64,000 bases of DNA from Aphanomyces cochlioides (Eukaryota > Oomycota > Saprolegniomycetes > Saprolegniales > Verrucalvaceae), in NCBI GenBank assembly GCA_019828595.1, contig JAHQRK010000022.1:930001-994000 (forward strand), read 5' to 3'. The notes below the pieces were generated by a model that was not told where the DNA came from, did no database searches, and saw nothing but the letters and a program-made list of their open reading frames with translations. The position numbers and the translations under genes are program-made. Of this stretch, positions 45,858 to 56,594 are shown piece by piece (the stretch's first letter is position 1; every line of letters starts with the position of its first letter).

Positions 45858-47517
45858 ATGGTCTCCTCAAACGCCAGTGGATCATCCACGAAAGGTCAAA
45901 ATATGCTCATGGTCCAGTCGAATAATAAACTTTTTGAAAGGTCGTCCCAGATAATCCTTTCAGAATCGCAAAACGTCATGAGCGATCTCGAGGAGGTACG
46001 CCGTCGCTATCCTTGCTCTCTTAACGATTGTGGCAGAATGGCAGGATAGATCTAGATGATCAGGTATACAGAACGTCTTGAGAGAGAGTGGCGTCTTACA
46101 TTCTTCCCTTCTAGAGCATGGATGAAGCTTACGATATGGAAGACGACTTGGATGCAAGCGTTGATACAATGGCATCTTCGTCGCCCGTGAAGCCATCCAG
46201 TACTTCCATGACGAAGATAGAGAGTTCACACACAGTTTTAGGAGAAGATGATGACATCATACCCTTTCGAAGGAAAGATATGCCTCCAGTGATCACATAC
46301 GACGAGGAGGAGGAAAGTTCAGACGACGATGAACCACCTGAAATTCCAGGCAGTCCTATCAAACCAGTACTCAAAGTATCGAAGACTTCGTGACTCGCCC
46401 TTGTTCTAGGCCAAGATTGTCTCGCCAACATTGAATTCTCTCGCAGCAGATGATGCGAATGAGGATTCTGGAGATGCTGCGCATGATTCATCCTCGTCGT
46501 CCTCAGACGATGAGTATGAAAATGACAAACAGAGCCATAAAGATCGCATAAAGCTCAAAAGTCAAGCGAAGGTTAAGACAAACTCTCCTCTTCCTCCAAA
46601 ACCTGCTCCTGAAGTCAAAACCACTGACGAAGGACCTCCTCGGCAACAACCAATTGTGCGTTCGAGTCGTCAGCCCAGCCGAGAGACTGAACCAACCGAA
46701 ACCATTCAAGACCACACAAGGACTCTTCCACCAGACATTGAACGCTTGTTTCACGTAAGATGGACCTCGTCCTGTCAATCTGACATGTTTATCTCCAAGT
46801 ATATCGAGGATTTCAAGCCCGAAGTTGTTGAGCTACCGATATATGTCCAGCCATTCATACCAGACTACCTTCCAAGCATCGGCATGCCTTACGAAGGCAC
46901 TCATGTACTCTTCTTCGTTGAGTTACTTCTGCTTAACTCGAATTCTTGTAGGTGCTTCGACCGGACAACATGGAAGATCCCATTGGGGTGAACGTACTCG
47001 CCGAGCCTGGAGGCATTCAATCCAATGTTGCAGGTTGTCTCGTGCTTCTACAAGAATTTCATGACGTGGCGGCGTAGAATTGCAGCTCATGCTAAAGTCT
47101 GACTATAAACCACTTCACGCCAAATGGGAAATTCCCGTGCTGAGTATCGAAAACGCTGAAAAAAATCCGACCAGCATCGATGCTTGGATTGCAAGTGTGG
47201 CCAAAATACACGAATCACAGCCGCTATGCCATGTGCATTATGCAAAACCGATGCCAGATATTGATTCTCTGCTGTACGTATGGCCCGAAGAGCTCGAAGT
47301 CTTTCTCAACAAGGTGGAGTTCTTTTCTTGATGGACAAAACAATATTAATCCCGCACTTGATAGATAAATTTATCAGCGCAAATCGACTTGTCGCTAGTT
47401 GACTACTGTCGATTGATCTGTGCGATTTTGGACATTCCTGTCTATGGCAATCACATGTGCGAATCTGTACATCTTCTTTTCACACTCTATCTTGCTTGCG
47501 AGCCCAATCCATCCTAG
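45858..47517 (+). CDS. IFT46: Intraflagellar transport protein IFT46
   Basis: Core exons are 46118-46375, 46410-46754, 46800-46904, 46952-47033, 47078-47313 and 47365-47517. With a first exon at 45858-45995 (intron 119 bp) the protein starts MVSSNASGSSTKG; without it, MDEAYDMEDD (392 aa). The N-terminal half is acidic and Ser-rich. The conserved C-terminal domain has YIEDFKPEVVELPIY, QPFIPDYLPSIG, VLRPDNMEDPIG, SIENAEKNPTSIDAW, HYAKPMPDID and the end CAILDIPVY as in IFT46, an IFT-B complex subunit needed to carry cargo into the flagellum. Introns are 34-51 bp. It implies a flagellated zoospore stage. Confidence 0.88.
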
Positions 47518-47557
47518 CCACACGACGGTCCAATGGAGAAACCAATTTTGATCATTT

Positions 47558-49909
47558 TTAGACTCGTTTACTGAGATGGCTCTTGGATTCCATGGGTTTG
47601 AAATGCTTGATGGTATTGAGAAGATCCGACGCTGTTGGACGCGCATCTGGCTGCGTGGCAAGGCATTTCAACGCCATTGTATGCACCCACGCTGGAATAT
47701 CCGTGTCAAACGATGGCTGCACTGTGCCAGCAATAATTTTAGCCTGAAGACGTTGCGGCGTTAGCAATTTTCCATCGGCATCACGCTTCATATTGACATA
47801 TGGGATCATATGCGTGCTCAATTCAGACACAATCACACCTACATGGATCATTACATCAAGAAGATGTCGATTCAAGGTCTTACCAAAGGAATAAATGTCC
47901 GCTGATGAAGTAATTGTGTTACCGGCCAAAACTTCTGGGGCCAGCCATTGAAAAGCACCTCGATTTGCGTCGGGTTTTTCGCCAAAATCCGCCACTTTGG
48001 ATCCTTTTCGAGAGTCCAACAAGATATTTTTCGACTTGAGATCACGATGGACGACACCAGTATCATGCAAATAGACCAGGGCATGGACAATCGACAACAT
48101 GACGTTGATTTTGTCGGGCCATCCAAATACGTCGGGGCTTCGTGTCGCCAAATGAGCACGGAGATCTCCCATGTCCATAAACTCCATGACATATTCACAA
48201 GGTCCATTCGCCCCGATGAAATGCACGATGTATTCGTTGTCAAGTCGAGCCAAGACCTGAATTTCATCCAACAAGGACGCCACGGACGACGATTGAGTCC
48301 TTTTGATTCGCTTGACAGCCACTTTTTCGCCGCGATATTGACCCGTCCAAATCTCCGCAAATGTGCCGACGGCCAGCGGCAGTTTCGACGCGATCACAAG
48401 ATCTTGGGGTTGCTCCAGTTCATACGATTTGAGTTGGTTCAAAATGGTTATATCCAAGGTTGAGCTGAACGAATCGTACGAGACGGATGAAGATGTGGCT
48501 GCCATTGATGGAACGGCAACATATTCGGCTCGCCTCTTGCAGCAGCGGAGGATAAAGCAGACGACAACGCCAAGCAATAGTGCTAGCCCGCTTCCAACCA
48601 AGACGAGGTTTGTTGCTACAATTTCAATCAATCTCAAGTCGAAAAGATCAACTTACTGTCTTCTGCCTGTGGTGGATCCACGACACAAATGGTCGTGTTG
48701 GAGTCGTTGAGAAATTTAATCTCGCCAGCACAGTCTGCCAGAAAGAAGCTAATCGCTTGAGCATGCACTTGGTTTGCATGAAGAAATGCGCGATATGACG
48801 TCGAGTCGACCGCTAAATTGCTCAAGGGGCATTCAAAACAAGAGCTAGTCGAAGAAATTGAATGGATCTCAGCGATGAACATACAATGAAGTTAATTGAG
48901 GCGACAATTGGACGTTGGCAATGGTATGGAGTGGATTTCCACTGAGGTCACTGCATCAAATATTCAGCCAAATTCCCAAAGCAATCATGAATTTACATGT
49001 GCGTCATGGAGCGCAGATCCAAATCTCGAATTTCGGTAATACGGTTTCGACTGAGGTTGCTAAAAATCATGTTAATTAGCAAATGGGAAGACAAACTTAC
49101 AGGGAATTTAATCCCGCTGGCAATGGATCTACGAGCGACGATAACAAATTATCCACGATGGAGCTACAAGATCGTGCGGATTAAAACACACAATTGAATG
49201 TGAAGATTGGACACTTACAGCTTTTTCAACTGGGATGGTAAATTCGCTGGAATCGCGTCGAGGTTTGTCGAGGTGAAGGAGCTATTTCAAAGTGGAGTGA
49301 GATGTCAAATGCTGGCAATGTCAAAGAAACATTGTATCAAGCGCCATGGGCCATGTCATGCGCAACGGCATCGGTTTAAAAGTCACATTGATGAAGTGTC
49401 TATCGTAAACCACGAGGTGATATCAAGTCAACAAGGCGACGTACAAGTTTTGGAGCGATGGTGGCCATGCAATACCAGTCAAATCCAATCGACTAATATG
49501 AGCCAATGTCCTATTCATGTAACAACTTCAGTGCGAAAAGACAATGATAATCCAGACGTACAAGTCCGTCAGGTGAGGTGGCATCGTCATCTGGTGGATT
49601 TCCATGGATTTCCCTGCATTCTCCAACTTCCTAGTCAAAACCTTGTCACGGATGACAGCTAAATGCAATCGTGACTTACAATACACTGGATGAATAGTTG
49701 GCGAGATTTCCCACCGCCGCCACGTTCGAAAATGTCCAAGTTGACGACGGAACGCTGCGGATATCCGAGCACACGCTGTCCACGACGCAGACAGCTGAAG
49801 ATTTACACCAGACAGCATCAGCCACGAGGGTGCTAGGCTTGGAATACGGGCATTTCAATGCATTAGCCAGCGACACCACGAGGAAAACCAGCGCGAGAGG
49901 GTGAGCCAT
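47558..49909 (-). CDS. LRR receptor-like protein kinase (TKL type)
   Basis: Exon 1 starts MAHPLALVFLVVSLANAL (signal peptide) at 49909 and has a Cys-bearing ectodomain start (CPYSKPSTLVADAVWC). Several short exons between about 49630 and 48880 carry leucine-rich repeats (for example MPPHLTDLYV). The last large exon holds a membrane helix (LVLVGSGLALLLGVVVCFIL), a basic stop-transfer (RCCKRR) and an intact kinase: VAVKRIKR, HRDLKSKN, VADFG, WLAPEVLAG. A 45-bp intron (47839-47883) inside the kinase has no stop and would insert 15 residues if retained. The gene ends 40 bp from the convergent IFT46 stop. It is a plausible plasma-membrane receptor; the ligand is unknown. LRR exon borders were not all resolved. 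Confidence 0.8.
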
Positions 49910-51342
49910 CGTTGAGATCGTAGAGGCCCACGACAAAGTTCACGATTGGAGGATTCAACATGGCAGCGTGAGCAATTTTCATTATTTATTCAAAATATTT
50001 ATTTTGAGATAGATATTTCGATTATTTATCTTGAAAATTGTATGGATTCATAAAGTATGACGGAGATTTACTGTTTATTTTTGATTTTTTTCATTTGTAG
50101 ACGGCTCTGTCTATTGTTGAGTGGACAAAATGCCATACGAAATCCAAGATATAAAAAAAGTGCGTTGGGGCTACACTGTACTGTAGATTTTCACCACAAT
50201 TGCTTGCCTGGGACAGCGCCAACTATCACCAATGACCGAGGCTGTAATGCTAGGAATTATTTAGCAAGATCGATATGACACAAGCGCGGGGTTGAAGAAA
50301 CACTAGAACGAAATATAAATTTTGCGGTCATGACCAGGGTCATGACCAAGAAAATAAATATCAGAGATATATTTTCCAAATTGGCTGTTTCTGTATAAAT
50401 ATTCGAGATATATTTAACCTGGTCATCATACTAATTTTAAGCTAATACAAACACTCGTTGTCATTCCTGCCAAGGTCAAGACTATCATGCTCCATGATGA
50501 GAGCCATCTCGACTGCTAGAGCGGTCATTACAAAGTTTACATGTCTTGTGATGCCTGATTTAAGCTTGAAAACAAGATTTTCGGTGTCCTATTGTGAAAG
50601 AAAATGAAAAATCAGAATATTTTATCCTGGTCATAAAACGACCAAAAATGAACTATGACCGCAGCCATGACCGAGAAAACTCCATAATATGGAGTTTTCT
50701 CGGTCTTTTACAGATATATTTGCAATTTATTGTGGTCGCAGAGTGCTTGAATGTCTATCAGTTTCAGCCTGCTTTCAATGCCCATTCATGCATTCTACTT
50801 GAGTACTTGGGCTCTTCCAAGACTCGAGGATATTATCAAAATGGATGGCCATTGATGGCGTCTGAATGCTGAGGGAAAAAGAGCTCTTCTTGCTCAAGCA
50901 CACCTAGTGAGGGGAAATCTTTACTGCGGCCTACAGTCCACTGCAAACAATAGCGTGTTCTATATTTTATGCGACTAAAAAAACAGGGGCGAAACACCGC
51001 TCGCTTGGCAAGACGGCCGAAACAACCACAACTGAGCTGGCTTTGACTTTGAGGGGTTGGTTTACGACGAGCGTTTCGTCAAGGAGCTGCTAAATGCATG
51101 GACTACGAGCATATCCCTGCATTGGAAGCTCCTCCCCAGCGAGATCCCCACGAAGGAAGAAAGTCGACCGAAAGGAGGGCGATTCTGGACCCGTCAGATA
51201 CTATTATGTGCATTGCCTTGGAGATTATAAAATGAAACAAGTCTTTTTATTTTGAATACAGCAGTAAATTATTCAATTATAGAGTGTATTGATTAAAAGG
51301 GGTGACTCTTCAAGATCGCAAAAGGTCGAATTAATCACTCTC
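49910..51342. other. Intergenic with GGTCATGACC palindromes and a 37-nt hairpin
   Basis: No gene is supported. GGTCATGACC occurs twice in tandem near 50328-50350. A perfect hairpin with 17-bp arms (GACCGAGAAAACTCCAT, 50669-50685 and 50689-50705, 3-nt loop) follows related ATGACCG words. Together these may mark a foldback element between about 50325 and 50710. Confidence 0.5.
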
Positions 51343-52071
51343 CTACGACTCCAGCGCAAAGGAGCCTGGCCATGGTTTGTCCGGCATGTCTGGATGATAA
51401 ACGCGGTCCTAATGACAGCATTAAGGGCAATGAGGAAGGCTGAGTATACCAGCTTGTTGCATGTGGAAATCGAGCTGGAAAAGAACGGCGTTTCTGTGTC
51501 TGGGCATTGAAACTGCAGCACAAACGGACATTTCCGAATCACATCTTCGCAGAGCGAGACGCACATCTAAAGTCAAGCTGCAATGATAAACCAAAGACAT
51601 TGGAAATGTACCCGCACTCTGTAGTTGTCGCACGCTGTATCGGTCGTGGGATCCGGGCATAGTCCATACATGTCTTGTGTAGCGCCGCCACATTTTTGGA
51701 ATTTAGCAGCACAGACCCAATACTTGTACGCATCGCGGCAGTCTGCACAAGTATACAGGCTGTACGTCGTGCTGCAGCCAAATCGGAGTAGAATCTAAAC
51801 AGATAACTCTCAGCTTTCACAGAAGGATATGGGATATACTTGATCTACATTGTCATAATGCGTCTTTGCCTCGTCGTCTGCGGATTTTCCCGTCGGATCC
51901 TTGTCATCGACGACGGCTGGATAGTCCACCTAAAGCCACAAAGCCTTCCCCAGTCTCAAGATCGAATGATAAGCTTACCATTGAGCAGAATGCGAGCGAG
52001 TTCTTTGGGATCTGGACACACTTCTCGGCCAGAGCCCCTGCAATCACGAGGACTAGGTCCGCCGCGCGCAT
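51343..52071 (-). CDS. Secreted Cys-rich protein of Mid1/NALF (FAM155)-like type
   Basis: Five exons (52071-51979, 51929-51849, 51794-51612, 51566-51450, 51408-51343) with introns of 41-54 bp give 179 aa. The N-terminus MRAADLVLVIAGALAEKC is a signal peptide. The Cys-rich domain has YTCADCRDAYKYWVC, then MCVSLCEDVIRKCPFVLQFQC, and ends DMPDKPWPGSFALES. C-x2-C-x2-AY-x2-W-x-C followed by VCxxVxRKCPFVLxF-type sequence is typical of Mid1/FAM155, partners of Ca2+ or Na+-leak channels at the cell surface. It is shorter than those proteins, so a soluble relative is possible. Splice phases all close. Confidence 0.68.
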
Positions 52072-53237
52072 CGGTCAGATATTTCTTGGGAGTTTCACTT
52101 TTTTCATAAAAATTCATTTATTCAAAAATTCACAATAAATCAATTTTCCAAAAAATCAATATTTTTATTTTTTATAAATTTGGAAATCGTCGCACTGTCG
52201 CTTGTCGTGTCATGCGACGCCCCTGACACGTCCGCCCAGCATAAAGACGCACACTGGATTATATCAATGAATCGGGTGGTTTGATGGCGGTTCGGACAGG
52301 CCCCCTTTCAAATTTGGCTGCGCGCCTTCCCTGACGACAGTCTCAGCTACGCCACGCCGCCGAGAAACATTGAACTGAAAGACGGACGGTGATGCACGAG
52401 TGTTCTGCATGAATAAAGCTCATACAGTAACGTTGTACAGTTATCATTCAAGAGCCCAGAAAACAAGATGCCAAGTGAATAAACATTACAACTCTTTCAA
52501 TGCCGGGGCTGGCCTGAAGGCAGATAATTTTAGAAACTTGTGGAGATTTGGCCGACCAGAAACTATCGAGCCAATCATCTCTAGCTTGTCAACAGAAAAT
52601 TGACGCAGGAGCCAAGCAAACAGACGCACATCCCACCCGCGTATGCGGTTCAGGCAGACAAAGACACGCAGAAAATCACTTGTATTTGCGCGTGCTGAAC
52701 GCCGCGATCTTCATGGGAACAAAGTTGTCTTCAGTGCCGTATAGTCTGGTAAAACCTGCCAGAAATAATACAGTAATTTTGGTACGTTGGTGAGTTAGCA
52801 GGACAGTTGGCTGTCGAGTATGTTGAGCACAGCGATCGACTTGAGACTTTACTGCGAATCTTCACATGAATTCTAATGTTTTAAGTGATGGGAAGCACAA
52901 TCGATCGACGAAATCTACTACCGGTAATCTATACTCGAAATGTTCGCGTACTACATTCTATTTTTTAGAGTACGTATACTGTTTGCATTTCCATATCCCC
53001 AAGCTGTTCAATTTGACTCTGCATGAGATCTTCTATACCCTCGCAATGTTTCAAGCCGCATGAAGGCGCACAACGACGTCATTCCTGGCCAATACCTAGG
53101 CAAACCCATATCACCTTCAAATTTAATATCAATAGTCAATATCATTTATGTAGCATTATTTATTCATAGAGTTATTTCCGGAGACCACTCTGGGGAAGAA
53201 GCTCGCCACTGGCACTGTTGTCGCTGGCCGCTTATTT
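52072..53237. other. Intergenic, no gene seen
   Basis: Short frames only; AT-rich at 52080-52190. Nothing is recognised. Confidence 0.45.
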
Positions 53238-53401
53238 TTACTGCCTTGAATAGATTGTGCCGATTCTACGAGCGTTTCGGCTTCCTCTCGGCACGTTCGT
53301 GCTGTCAAATATCTTCTTCACCATATATTCATGCTTGCCTACCTCTGGGACGGAAGTTTTGCGTCTATGTCCCCGTTGAAAATGCCCATGGCTTTGTCCA
53401 T
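53238..53401 (-). CDS. Possible very small two-exon gene
   Basis: A start MDKAMGIFNGDIDAKLPSQ at 53401, a consensus-like 41-bp intron (53302-53342) and a short second exon (TNVPRGSRNARRIGTIYSRQ) ending in TAA at 53238 give 40 aa. Upstream on the minus strand other frames are open to 53591. It may be the end of a decayed gene instead. Confidence 0.2.
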
Positions 53402-53713
53402 TTTAATCACGCTCGGGTTTGATTGGTTTCGTCGACTCCACGCTGGACTCAACGCCACACGATCGAACGCCAGCGCTTGAAAAATCGAGATAAACAACGT
53501 ACAAAGGACGTCTCTCTTCCACAAAAATCGTGCTAAAATTGCAAAAAATCCGCCAGCCAGCCATGGAAGCTAAATCTATCAAGAAGGCCACTTTTCATCG
53601 TTGTCCTTTAAATATTTAGCGCAAGTCGGTCGACGTCAGCTTGGCCTTCTTTTCGAGTGTGCACTTGTTGCATAAAACCGACACCAAAGTTCAAATTCAG
53701 GTGATTGGCAAAG

Positions 53714-53723
53714 TGCATAAAAC
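53714..53723 (+). promoter_or_regulatory. GCATAAAACT promoter word of HSF gene 1
   Basis: GCATAAAACTGCA, 65 bp before the ATG, with another GCATAAAAC at about 53669. The second HSF gene has GCATAAAACTTGCA 37-48 bp upstream of its own start (56631-56642, minus strand). The shared word is TATA-like in position and composition. Confidence 0.4.
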
Positions 53724-53778
53724 TGCAATCTCATCCCAACAAGTCCTCCATTGTCAATCTGTCGACTTTGTGCACTAA

Positions 53779-54285
53779 ATGATGGAGTGCAAGCCTTTTC
53801 CAGCCTTTAGCTTGAGCTCGCTGACGTTTCCAAGCAAGTTCCAAGCCGAGAAGGTTCAAGTGGCGCCGTTTTTGGTCAAATTGCGTGAAATGCTAACATT
53901 TGACAACGCTGCGATCTTTCGATGGAACGACCACGGGACCGCGTTGGAAATCGTCGACATGGCGCTCTTTGTGCAAATTGTGCTGCCGAAATACTTTAAA
54001 CAGACCAAGTACTCGAGCTTCCAGCGACAGCTCAACTACTTTGGCTTTCACAAATGGACCAAACGGAGAGCGCATCTCTGCACATTCTCCAACAAGAATT
54101 TCATCCGTGATGATCCATCGCTTGCAGCGCTTATCACAAGGAAACGAGGCTGCCGACAAGAGCAAGTCATCGAGCCATTGCCAGCCGACGCCAAGATCAC
54201 CTTGACATGGGACGATGTCGATTGGTTCTTAGGCTTGGATTATATTGCAGATTGCCTCGACGGCGACGCCAATGCTTGGGTTTAA
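53779..54285 (+). CDS. Mini-HSF: heat-shock-factor-type DNA-binding protein 1
   Basis: A single exon of 168 aa. Residues about 28-120 are an HSF DNA-binding domain: VAPFLVKLREML, IFRWNDHGTALEI, LPKYFKQTKYSSFQRQLNYF with the recognition helix SSFxRQLN, then GFHKWTK. After the wing there is only a short tail (ITLTWDDVDWFLGLDYIADC...). The hydrophobic-repeat trimerisation domain and activation region of normal HSFs are absent, so it may bind DNA as a monomer or act through a partner. In the recognition segment the usual FVRQLN is FQRQLN. It is close in sequence to the genes at 56064 and 63472. Confidence 0.85.
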   Translation: MMECKPFPAFSLSSLTFPSKFQAEKVQVAPFLVKLREMLTFDNAAIFRWNDHGTALEIVDMALFVQIVLPKYFKQTKYSSFQRQLNYFGFHKWTKRRAHLCTFSNKNFIRDDPSLAALITRKRGCRQEQVIEPLPADAKITLTWDDVDWFLGLDYIADCLDGDANAWV

Positions 54286-54299
54286 CAATGAATTTATTT

Positions 54300-56063
54300 A
54301 AGTCCATTGAAATTACGTATATTTGCGACCTTCATCGACTTCACAGGGGCTCTCTTGGCGTACGCGGGGGCGAGGGGGGGGGCTTTAAGATATCGCCGCC
54401 CCCTTGAAGGGGAACTCTCTTATGAGGTGGTAGAAACTAATTCAAATCTCGCTTGCGTAACAGGTTTACTAAAAGTATCAGGATCTCTGCGTTGCTCCAC
54501 GATGCAAATTCCCTCGGCCACGCTTGTAATCTGTTCAATCTACGAGAGAGAGCGCATGATTGAACCAGAGTGACGCCAGCGAAATACGACCAGACTATCG
54601 AAGAAATGGACCAGAAGGGGATGATATAGAGAGCAGGACTTGATGCACCCAATTGTCGCCAGATCGACAGCCAACTTCAGACGCCTCTACAAGTGTTTTC
54701 CCCCTTTGAAGAATACTGCAAGCAATGGAAGGCGCAGGGCGATGAGCCCTCGAGGTAGCTGCTCAACGACGGCTACAATGGACTCTTCGTCGTCAAAACT
54801 AACCTCCTCTGCGACGACAGGCACGAAAAGTCTACTGAAAGTACCTCAATTGGCGACGCAATTGCTTGCAGTGGACTGGAAAACCCTCGTCCATTCGATG
54901 CCAGACTGGAAAAATCGGCCTACAGTATCAAGCAGAAAAAGATAGACATCAGCTAATGCAGTCGCACTGCACTATTAATAAGGGGAGAAAGCTGAGTCGT
55001 TCGATAGGTGCTGCCACGCTGGAAATTCTACAGTACTTTTGCTAGATCACTGAGACTGGCGTCAGTTCGGATTTGTTCAATGTTCAACTGCTTGACGATT
55101 GATTTGTAGACTTTTCGAACGAGGTTATATATATCGAAACCCATGGAATCGTGCGCATGTATATCCCCAAGCGTAGGACTGATCGACGCAAGAAGATGGC
55201 GTGGCGTTCGATTTTATCAATACTTAACTGCGGAATACATGAAAGTTCACGGGAAAATACACCAGGATGCCTCTCGTCGAAACCCAAATCGAATGGTCTA
55301 GTGGGGCTTCGATGCAGTTGAGCGGACTTAAGCTCAACTGTCTGGGGGGAGAGCGGGGAAATAATTCGGGGGAGGAGCCAGAAGGATGTTGATTCCGCTG
55401 TCTTCCCTTGGGAAATCAAGAATACAGTGTAAGGGAAGCTACAAGATTCGCAACATGTGCGAGAATGGACGCACGACGTGGACAGCATCGGATGATGAAA
55501 CACGTGGAAGGGGAGCTCATCCCGAGCTGTTTTGTCTGTGGGACTTGTCGCCTACAAGAAGAAATCGAGAACTCGAATGCCACTGAGGAGTCGCGCGACT
55601 AACTAATACGATGTCGCATCTAGAATTGAGCAAGCATTGTGCAGGTAGTTGCTGAGTCGTGACTACCACAACGGGACAGGGGGTTGAAAGGGGTTGGGGG
55701 TCTTCCCCTTCGCTTTATGAGCGATGTATGTAGCCTTACACTGTCATTCGACTACATACCCTCTTTGTCTTGAATTTTATTGATGGTGCTACAAATGTAT
55801 ACTGTGGGGGAGCCCCCCCAGATTGGCCATGGGGGAAGAGGGGGGGAAGGGGGGTGCGATAACCTTCTCTTCCACAGTCAATGGCCCAATTGCGAGCAGT
55901 TCTACCGGCGAAATCGACCATAATTCCGACAAGATCGTCGGCTTGTTGACGTCGAAATCTGTTTGCAACTTTGCCCTGCACAACCCCCGTCAACCCCTCC
56001 GAGAAATGATAAAAACATTTGGCCAAGACACACAGACATTGATATATTTCAGTAATAATTTGA
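54300..56063. other. Decayed coding debris and G-runs between HSF genes 1 and 2
   Basis: The plus strand contains coding-like pieces in shifting frames: EIRPDYRRNGPEGDDIES (about 54580), VFSPFEEYCKQWKAQGDE (about 54690), then LLNDGYNGLFVVKTNLLCDD (from 54750) and PSCFVCGTCRLQEE (about 55530). They look like one unrecognised gene broken by stops and shifts. G-rich runs occur at about 54365-54378, 55673-55700 and 55829-55855. No intact gene is supported. Confidence 0.35.
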
Positions 56064-56594
56064 TCAAACCCAAGCATTCACATCGACGTCAAGGCAATCG
56101 GCAATATAATCAAAGCCCAGCAGCCAATTTACGTCGTTCCATGTGAGTTGTGCGCTCGTTTCGTCGACGGGCAATGGCTCCAAGATTGTTCGTCGGCAGC
56201 CTCGTTTCCTTGAAATAAAGACCGCAAGCTGTGGGTCATCGCGGATGAAATACACGTTGGAGAACGTGCAGACATTCGCAGTTCGCTTGGTCCATTTCTT
56301 GAAGCCAAAGTAGTTGAGTTGGCGCTGAAAGCTTGCATATTTCGTCTGTTTGAAGTATTTCGGCAGGACAATTTGAATATATAGCTCCATGTTGACGATT
56401 TCAAACGCCGTGCCAGCTTCATTCCATCGAAAGATCGCTGCGCTTTCACAAGTTAGCATTTGCCGCAGCTTGACCAGAAACGGCGCAATCGTCGTCGCGT
56501 CGTCCTCGTGCGATTTGAAGGCAAATGAACTGAAAGCTTGACTCGGCCGGATATCGATCATTTCGCTGGATGTCAAGAGATTGGAAAATGACAT
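56064..56594 (-). CDS. Mini-HSF: heat-shock-factor-type DNA-binding protein 2
   Basis: A single exon of 176 aa starting MSFSNLLTSSEM. The HSF domain spans about 31-125 (IAPFLVKLRQMLTC, FRWNEAGTAFEIV, L-P-K-Y-F-K-Q then SFQRQLNYFGFKKWTK). The short tail (AQLTWNDVNWLLGFDYIADC...) closely matches that of HSF gene 1, including the final NAWV, so the tail is under constraint. There is no heptad trimerisation region. It faces gene 1 in inverted orientation, about 1.8 kb apart. Confidence 0.85.
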   Translation of the reverse strand: MSFSNLLTSSEMIDIRPSQAFSSFAFKSHEDDATTIAPFLVKLRQMLTCESAAIFRWNEAGTAFEIVNMELYIQIVLPKYFKQTKYASFQRQLNYFGFKKWTKRTANVCTFSNVYFIRDDPQLAVFISRKRGCRRTILEPLPVDETSAQLTWNDVNWLLGFDYIADCLDVDVNAWV

